Under the pieces are notes generated by a model that did not search any database, had not been told where the DNA came from, and saw only the letters and a list, made by a program, of their open reading frames with translations. The translations under genes and the position numbers were made by a program. A stretch of DNA of 64,000 nucleotides, from the NCBI RefSeq assembly GCF_000018365.1, contig NC_011529.1:1550001-1614000 (forward strand). The letters run 5' to 3'. The stretch is from Thermococcus onnurineus NA1. Lineage in GTDB: Archaea > Methanobacteriota_B > Thermococci > Thermococcales > Thermococcaceae. Each line of letters begins with the position of its first letter. Within the stretch, counting starts at the first letter, position 1. Positions 58,429 through 64,000 of the stretch are shown piece by piece.

Positions 58429-59346
58429 ATGTCGAAGTCTAAAACCAAGGACATTCCCACCGCCGGGGAAGCTGTCCGCGCTAAAAAGCGACAGAAGCTG
58501 AGCTTCCTCGCAAGAATGGAATACAAAAAAATGATTACCTACCCGATGGTGGTCTTTATAGTCGCCCTGATTCTTCTCGCAATTAACTTCCCTACGTTGG
58601 GAATAGACCTCCAGGGCGGTGTGGTGGTTACGGCCTATGGAATAGACGCAAACCCTGACGAGCTGGCTAAGTACATAAGCGACCAGATCGGCGTCGACGT
58701 GAGGGTTGAGAGCTTCACCGGCGTTGATACCAATGGTGTCAGGGTTTACGCTCCGGTTGGAACAGACGCCCTCAAGATAATCGATGTGATGAAGGTCAGA
58801 TATCCAGACGCGGAGTACACACACAGCGAAGTTCAGCCAACCTTTGGTAAGATTTCGCAGCAACAGGGAATAAGGGCCCTTATCTTTGCGTTCATTGCAA
58901 TGGCTGTCGTTGTGTTCCTGTTCTTCAGGAACCTCGTCCCGTCGCTCACGATAATCTTCTCGGCCCTCTCGGACATGACAATAGCGGTTGCTATGATGGG
59001 GATTTTTGGGATCCAGCTCACCACCGCGACGATAGCTGCACTGCTCATGCTCATTGGTTATACTGTCGATAGCAACATCCTCCTTACCACGAAACTCCTT
59101 AAGAGGAAGGAGGACACTATTGAGGATGCATACCTCGCGGCGGTCTCCACTGGATTCACCATGAGCACAACGACTCTCGGTGCACTCTTTATCCTCTGGC
59201 TCATATCAACATCCCAGACCATAGACAACATAGCGATAGTCCTCATCTTCGGTCTCCTCGCGGACTTCATGAACACATGGATGCTCAACGCCGGAGTGTT
59301 GAGGTGGTACCTTGACAGAAACACCGTCAGGGGTGGTAACGAATGA
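58429..59346 (+). CDS. secF: Protein-export membrane protein SecF
   Basis: A 305-residue Sec accessory subunit with six helices. The first helix (TYPMVVFIVALILLAINF) is followed by GIDLQGGVVVTAYGID, an outside domain, and helices with FLFFRNLVPSLTIIFSALSD and IGYTVDSNILLTTKLLKRKE. The latter is the archaeal SecF form of the VDxxI motif. With SecD it uses ion gradients to help late protein translocation. GGGGTGAAGGT precedes the ATG. It overlaps secD by 4 nt. Confidence 0.94.
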   Translation: MSKSKTKDIPTAGEAVRAKKRQKLSFLARMEYKKMITYPMVVFIVALILLAINFPTLGIDLQGGVVVTAYGIDANPDELAKYISDQIGVDVRVESFTGVDTNGVRVYAPVGTDALKIIDVMKVRYPDAEYTHSEVQPTFGKISQQQGIRALIFAFIAMAVVVFLFFRNLVPSLTIIFSALSDMTIAVAMMGIFGIQLTTATIAALLMLIGYTVDSNILLTTKLLKRKEDTIEDAYLAAVSTGFTMSTTTLGALFILWLISTSQTIDNIAIVLIFGLLADFMNTWMLNAGVLRWYLDRNTVRGGNE

Positions 59347-60866
59347 AGAGAAGAACCAAAAATCTCTTCCTTAACTGGAGGATAATCCTCCTCACCCTAG
59401 TTCTCATTGGTTCAATTGCAACGCTCGCGGTTAGGCCGCTCACCTTCGGTATAGACATCGCCGGTGGTGTGGCCATTGTGGCTCAAACTGAACATCCCGT
59501 CGACGCTGACACCATGCAACTTGTTGTTGATTCCCTCCAGAAGAGGCTGAACACCCTTGGTGTTAAGGACATAACCGTGGAGGCTCAGGGAGACCAGATA
59601 GTGCTCGTCAAAGTCGCCAACGTGACTACTCCTGAGGAGGCCAACCAGATCAAGAACGTCATCGAGAGCCAGGGTGTCTTTTACATGGAGTTTGGGGGTG
59701 TAATCTTCGGAACCGGCCGGGACGTTGAGTACGTTGGTATATATCAGATAAAGTCCGACAACACATGGGCCGTGCCCTTCAGGATATCCAAGAGCGCCGC
59801 TGAAAAGTTTGCCGAGCTGGCCAGGGATAAGGCCGGCTGGCCCGTTGACATGTTCCTTGATCCGCCCGTTAACTCCCTCATTATCGTTTCAGAGAGCGTT
59901 TACAAAACCATGAACAGTTCGGAATTCAACGCTCAGGCTCCGGAAGCTCCGACTCTCATGGAGAGGATAACGAAGGCCTTCAACATAACCGTCGTCACCT
60001 ACGCCAACCAGAGCGCTGATGAGATTGCCAAACTCGCTGAGAGTAAAGAGAAGATCGTTCTCGTGGACGTTCCTCAGGAGCTCCAGGCTGAGCTGGAGAA
60101 CGTGAATGTTACCGTGAGGTTCGTCCCGAGGAACCCGGGAGAGAGCGATCACTCTCTCATCGTCAGGGTCCTCGGACTTTATGGCCCATATTCGGTCGGT
60201 GAAGGTCTTGCAACCGGCGCTCCTCAGCAGGACGTTCAGATAACCGGAACTGCCCCGGACAGGCTCACCGCCGAGCAGGAAGCTAGCACCATCTACACTG
60301 TCCTCAAGAGCGGTTCGCTCCCGGTCAAGCTCACCGTTGTTGGCATGGAGTTCATTTCACCGAGGCTTGGTGAGGGCTTCAAGAATCAGGCTCTCTACGC
60401 TGGAATAGGCGCCCTCATAGCGGTACTCCTCATAGTCTACTTCCACTACAGGAACTGGAGGATAGCCCTACCAGTTGCCTCGACAAGCCTTTTCGAGGCC
60501 ATAATCATCCTTGGCTTTGCAGCGCTCATCCAATGGAACCTTGACCTTCCGAGTATAGCCGGTATCATCGCCGCAATCGGTACGGGTGTTGACCAGCAGA
60601 TAGTCATAACCGACGAACTCCTCGGAGGAGAGAAGACTACGAAGATAACCAGGCGTTCCAGCGTGCTCAAGAGGATGGGTAGGGCGTTCTTCGTCATATT
60701 CGCCTCGGCAGCGACGACCATAGCGGCCATGAGCTTCCTGCTGGTCTACTTCGTCGGAACGCTCAAGGGTTTTGCCTTCACGACGATACTCGGTGTACTC
60801 ATTGGAATCTTCATCACGAGGCCGGCATATGCTGAAATAGCCAAATACATCCTCGGTGAGGACTGA
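59343..60866 (+). CDS. secD: Protein-export membrane protein SecD
   Basis: A 507-residue partner of SecF. The first helix and PLTFGIDIAGGVAIVAQTEH are typical, as is a large P1-like outside domain to about residue 330, and five more helices. IAAIGTGVDQQIVITDELLG carries the conserved D in helix 4 needed for ion-driven action. The start overlaps the secF stop (ATGA), giving the archaeal order secF-secD. The stop overlaps the TrkA-type gene by one base. Confidence 0.94.
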   Translation: MKRRTKNLFLNWRIILLTLVLIGSIATLAVRPLTFGIDIAGGVAIVAQTEHPVDADTMQLVVDSLQKRLNTLGVKDITVEAQGDQIVLVKVANVTTPEEANQIKNVIESQGVFYMEFGGVIFGTGRDVEYVGIYQIKSDNTWAVPFRISKSAAEKFAELARDKAGWPVDMFLDPPVNSLIIVSESVYKTMNSSEFNAQAPEAPTLMERITKAFNITVVTYANQSADEIAKLAESKEKIVLVDVPQELQAELENVNVTVRFVPRNPGESDHSLIVRVLGLYGPYSVGEGLATGAPQQDVQITGTAPDRLTAEQEASTIYTVLKSGSLPVKLTVVGMEFISPRLGEGFKNQALYAGIGALIAVLLIVYFHYRNWRIALPVASTSLFEAIIILGFAALIQWNLDLPSIAGIIAAIGTGVDQQIVITDELLGGEKTTKITRRSSVLKRMGRAFFVIFASAATTIAAMSFLLVYFVGTLKGFAFTTILGVLIGIFITRPAYAEIAKYILGED

Positions 60867-61558
60867 TGTTCGTCGTGATAATGGGTGCCGGAAGGGTTGG
60901 TTACCTCGTGGCGAAGATGCTCGAGGAAGAGGGTCACGACGTCACCATAATCGAGATGGACAAGGAGAGGGCCAAGGAGCTCTCCCTTCTTATTAACGGT
61001 CTCGTTATCGAGGGTGATGCGACAGATCCGAAAACGCTTGAAGAGGCCAACATAAAGCAGGCCGATGCATTCGCGGCTCTAACAGGTAAGGATGATGCAA
61101 ACCTGCTGGCGTGCATACTGGCGAAGCACCTTAATCCAAAAATCAAGACCTCCCTCAGGATAGGAAACCCCAAGAACAGGCGCATCTTCGAAGAAGTGAC
61201 TGACCTCAAAAGGTACTTCGACTTCGTCATATCCCCAGAGGAGATAGCGGCTGAGTACATAAGCAGAAACATTGTCACTCCGGGCTTTGACAGGGTGCTC
61301 TTCCCCAAGGAGGGAGCAGAAATAGTGCGCTTCACTATAGAAAAGGGTAGCGAGATAGCTGGAAAGCTTGTCAAGGATCTCAATATACCCAAGGATGCCC
61401 TCATAATAGCCATCTATGATGAAAAAGGCAACCTGATGATACCCTCTGGCGATACGAAGCTGCCAGAGAGAGGCCAGGTAATTGTCTTTGCCAAGAGCAG
61501 TGTTCTTGACGATGTGAAGGAGCTTCTGGAGAAGAAGTCTACTGAAAAGCTGGAGTAA
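60866..61558 (+). CDS. TrkA-type potassium channel/transporter regulatory subunit
   Basis: A 230-residue protein with an N-terminal RCK domain (VVIMGAGRVGYLVAKMLEEE, VIEGDATDPKTLEEANIKQA) binding NAD(H) or nucleotide. The C-terminal TrkA-C domain has DALIIAIYDEKGNLMIPSGD. It would gate a Trk/Ktr-type K+ transporter. No TrkH-like gene is next to it; it is instead coupled to secD through a TGATG overlap. Confidence 0.9.
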   Translation: MFVVIMGAGRVGYLVAKMLEEEGHDVTIIEMDKERAKELSLLINGLVIEGDATDPKTLEEANIKQADAFAALTGKDDANLLACILAKHLNPKIKTSLRIGNPKNRRIFEEVTDLKRYFDFVISPEEIAAEYISRNIVTPGFDRVLFPKEGAEIVRFTIEKGSEIAGKLVKDLNIPKDALIIAIYDEKGNLMIPSGDTKLPERGQVIVFAKSSVLDDVKELLEKKSTEKLE

Positions 61559-61687
61559 GTTTGTGTTTTCTTTTTACTCTTTGATTATCCATAAACTACC
61601 ATACTTACCATAAACTATTTAAACCAATTAGGGAAGCCAAAGTTGGCGTGAGGAACACCTGTTTTCAGGGTCATTGGGGGGCTCATC

Positions 61688-61999
61688 ATGGAGGATGTCA
61701 TCAAACAGATTGTTGACGCTGAAAAGCAGGCCGAAGAGAGGATTGAAAGGGCAAAGGAAGATGCTAAGGTCATAGTCCTTAAAGCAAAGGAAGAGGCAAA
61801 GCTCATTGAAAGCAAAATAATCGAGGAGGCCGAGGAGAGGGCAAAGGCCCTCATTGAAAAGGCCCGCCTAGAGGGTGAGGAAGAGGCCAAGAAAATTCTC
61901 GAGGAGGGTGGGGCTGAGGTCGAGGAGCTCAAGATAAGGGCCACCACAAACTTTGAGAGGGCCATCTCCGCTGGCATAGAGCTTGTAAGAGGGAGCTGA
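61688..61999 (+). CDS. ahaH: A-type ATP synthase subunit H
   Basis: A 103-residue alanine/glutamate-rich helix (IKQIVDAEKQAEERIERAKE, AKLIESKIIEEAEERAKALI) forming the peripheral stalk with subunit E. It begins the ATP synthase operon. A TATA element (CTATTTAAACC) lies near 61613-61623, and CCATAAACTA occurs twice just before it. GGGGGCTC precedes the ATG. Confidence 0.92.
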   Translation: MEDVIKQIVDAEKQAEERIERAKEDAKVIVLKAKEEAKLIESKIIEEAEERAKALIEKARLEGEEEAKKILEEGGAEVEELKIRATTNFERAISAGIELVRGS

Positions 62000-62000
62000 G

Positions 62001-63980
62001 ATGTTCAGGCCCGAAGAGATGGTCAAAATAGAGGTAATCACGCTCAACCGTTACAAAGATGCCTTACTGACTTACCTTCATGAGCAGGGTGTTGTGGAAA
62101 TCAGGGAGCTGGAAGTCAAGGTTGCCCAGAAGGATTCCCCCAACGAGTACCACAGAAAGGCTGCCTCGTACAGCATAACTATTTCCAGGCTGGTTGATTT
62201 TCTTAAAACCTACAGAAAGGCAAATGGCGGAGGAATAAGGGAGTTCTTCTTCCCACCCGAGAGGGCGAAGAAGACTTACAAATATGAAGGAATCGAGAGG
62301 CTCATAAAAGACGTTGAGGACTTTTTAAGCGTCGTCGAGCCCGAGATAAAGGCCGTCGAAAGTAAAATCACTGCGACTCAGACTGAGATCGAGAGGATAA
62401 AGGCGGACATAACGATTCTGGAGCTTCTTTCGGCGCTTAACCTTGACGTTTCCTATCTCAGGCCCACAGATATGGTCGAAATAGTCGTCGGAACCGTCGA
62501 CAGGAACAAGTTCACTCCTCTCATTGAGGAGGTAAAGAAGGCCACTGAGGGCAGGGTTGTCTTTGTCTCCAAGGATTTCAAAGACAAAGTTCTGGTCGTG
62601 TTCGCCTTCCTCAAGAGGGACTACGAGAAGGCCAATCCAGTCTTAGCCAAGTACTCCCTCGAGAGGGTTGAGGTTCCAGAGGGAGAGGGAACCCCACGGG
62701 AGCTCATAAAGGTCTACGAGGAGAAGCTTAGGGCTAAGGAGAGGGAGCTTGAGAAGGCCAAGAAGGATGCAGAAACGCTTGCAGAGAAGTACTACGAGGA
62801 CGTGGTGTTCTACCAGGAGCTCATGGAGAACGAGAGGGACAAAGCGACGGTTCTTCCAATGCTCGCTAGAACCAACATGACATTTGCCATGACCGGCTGG
62901 CTCCCGAGGAGCGAGGTTCCGGAAGTTCTGGAGGGCATAAAGAGAGTCACCAACGGTAAGGCCTACATCAACATTATGGAACCGAGCAAGGAGGAGCTCG
63001 ATGAGATTCCAATCAAGCTCAAGAACCCCGGCTGGGCGAGACCTTTCGAGATGCTTACCGAGATGTACGGGGTCCCCAAGTACAACGAGATTGATCCGAC
63101 GCCGATAATAACCTTCACATATTCGTTCTTCTTTGGTTTCATGCTCACCGACTTTATGTACGGCCTTATAATAGCCATAGTCGCCGCACTGCTTGTCAAG
63201 GGTCACAAGAAGTTCAACGATGGTACCTACAAGTTTGCCTACACTCTGCTCATTAGCGCGGCCTTCACCATGATTATGGGTGTCCTCTTCGGCAGCTACT
63301 TCGGCAACGCCCTTGACTTGGCGGGCTTCAACGTCTGGCGCAAGTGGGACAGCATGACAGACGCGCTGGTAGTCCTCCAGCTGGCGCTGGCGATAGGCCT
63401 AGCTCACCTCTTCACTGGCTATACAATAGGCTTCATAGTCAAGGTGAAGAACGGCGAAGTCAAAGACGCAATCCTCGACCAGCTCTCATGGATGCTCATA
63501 ATACTCGGTGTTGTCTTCCTCGCGCTCGGAATGACCGGCAAGGAAGCCCTCACCCTTCCGGGCAAGGCTCTCTTCGGGGCTGGCCTAGTGCTCTTCACAA
63601 TCGGCGAGTTCAGGAACGGTGCATTGGCTGTGCTGTTGACCATCTCGGACTTCTTCGGCTTTGTCGGCAGCTGGCTCAGCTACGCAAGGCTGATGGCACT
63701 GGCCTTAGCTACCGCTGGAATAGCGATGGTCATCAACATCCTCGTCCAGATGGTCTGGGGTGTTAGCATAGGTCCAGTTCCGATAGGCATAGTCATTGGT
63801 CTCATCCTCTTCGTTGGCGGCCAGCTGTTTTCGGTCGCCATCAACGCCCTCGGAGCGTTCGTCCACTCGCTCCGTCTCCAGTACGTTGAATTTTTCGGGA
63901 CGTTCTACTCAGGTGAAGGCAAGCCTTTCGAGCCTTTCAAGGCCAAAAGGGAGATCTCAAAGTTAGAGTTTGAAGCTTAA
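62001..63980 (+). CDS. atpI: A-type ATP synthase subunit I
   Basis: A 659-residue subunit with an N-terminal cytosolic stalk domain rich in coiled coil (VEDFLSVVEPEIKAVESKIT) and a C-terminal membrane domain of about seven or eight helices. PTPIITFTYSFFFGFMLTDF and SWLSYARLMALALATAGIAM hold the helix with the proton/sodium channel Arg. It couples ion flow to the rotor ring. Only 1 nt separates it from subunit H. Confidence 0.95.
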   Translation: MFRPEEMVKIEVITLNRYKDALLTYLHEQGVVEIRELEVKVAQKDSPNEYHRKAASYSITISRLVDFLKTYRKANGGGIREFFFPPERAKKTYKYEGIERLIKDVEDFLSVVEPEIKAVESKITATQTEIERIKADITILELLSALNLDVSYLRPTDMVEIVVGTVDRNKFTPLIEEVKKATEGRVVFVSKDFKDKVLVVFAFLKRDYEKANPVLAKYSLERVEVPEGEGTPRELIKVYEEKLRAKERELEKAKKDAETLAEKYYEDVVFYQELMENERDKATVLPMLARTNMTFAMTGWLPRSEVPEVLEGIKRVTNGKAYINIMEPSKEELDEIPIKLKNPGWARPFEMLTEMYGVPKYNEIDPTPIITFTYSFFFGFMLTDFMYGLIIAIVAALLVKGHKKFNDGTYKFAYTLLISAAFTMIMGVLFGSYFGNALDLAGFNVWRKWDSMTDALVVLQLALAIGLAHLFTGYTIGFIVKVKNGEVKDAILDQLSWMLIILGVVFLALGMTGKEALTLPGKALFGAGLVLFTIGEFRNGALAVLLTISDFFGFVGSWLSYARLMALALATAGIAMVINILVQMVWGVSIGPVPIGIVIGLILFVGGQLFSVAINALGAFVHSLRLQYVEFFGTFYSGEGKPFEPFKAKREISKLEFEA

Positions 63981-63995
63981 GGAGGTGTTTGAGAA

Positions 63996-64000
63996 ATGGA
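63996..64000 (+). CDS. Start of next gene, probably A-type ATP synthase subunit K
   Basis: GGAGGTGTTTGAGAA then ATG-GA at the right edge. In Thermococcales, the proteolipid subunit K follows subunit I, so this is likely its first codon. Only five bases are visible. Confidence 0.6.

Overview
The window is a stretch of hyperthermophilic archaeal chromosome, almost certainly Thermococcus (order Thermococcales). The evidence is the gene content: an M32 carboxypeptidase, pyrrolidone carboxyl peptidase, GH57 4-alpha-glucanotransferase, paired TtuA-type tRNA thiolases, archaeal Elp3, SecF-SecD and the A-type ATP synthase operon. TATA-type promoters, some leaderless genes and GGAGGTGATC-like ribosome binding sites agree. 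Genes are dense and compact, with many 4-nt overlaps. No rRNA, tRNA, CRISPR array or intact insertion sequence was seen.

Layout. 1-9.6 kb holds housekeeping and hydrolytic genes (sugar kinase, M32 peptidase, ASCH protein, geranylgeranyl-reductase-like protein, Pcp, DUF460/COG2433 protein, TtuA paralogue), a KaiC-like protein without a Walker A motif, and an M50 membrane protease. 9.6-24.6 kb is a surface-glycan and sulfation region. It has glycosyltransferases, a sulfatase-superfamily protein, an acetyltransferase, a DegT aminotransferase, a UDP-GlcNAc-dehydratase-like enzyme and a sulfotransferase. Facing these is a minus-strand series with an RHH regulator, ATP sulfurylase, DHH phosphoesterase, phosphodiesterase-like protein, APS kinase, TSUP permease and a polysaccharide flippase. 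Together they could make PAPS, build an aminosugar-containing glycan, sulfate it and flip it across the membrane. 11.8-19.4 kb is visibly AT-richer than its flanks, suggesting acquired DNA.

24.6-42.8 kb begins with two tandem C/D box sRNA genes whose guides match archaeal 16S and 23S rRNA. Then come a CDF transporter, MfnA-type decarboxylase, two CPA2 antiporters, a HAD phosphatase and a dolichol-kinase-like protein. A large secreted repeat protein is divergent from the GH57 glucanotransferase across a bidirectional promoter with three TGM-type sites, the motif of the Thermococcales glycolytic regulator. A third C/D sRNA candidate lies beside the second ttuA. HisS, MarC and a PLD-like lipoprotein follow.

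The most unusual segment is 42947-45264. It contains not one CpG dinucleotide over about 2.3 kb, while both flanks are CpG-rich. It carries a small membrane protein, an exported transglutaminase-like protein and a frameshifted RHH (antitoxin-like) gene, and looks like a decayed foreign element with its own mutational or selective history.

45.3-64 kb returns to core genes: AlaRS, a possible small nuclease, Nif3-like protein, Elp3, two tandem anchored paralogues, a cysteine-cluster protein, a Nip7-like PUA protein, a lipoprotein with a DUF996-type membrane protein behind a triplicated Shine-Dalgarno, a KaiC ATPase with its HTH partner, SpeD, SecF-SecD-TrkA, and the first genes of the A-type ATP synthase operon (H, I and the first codons of K).
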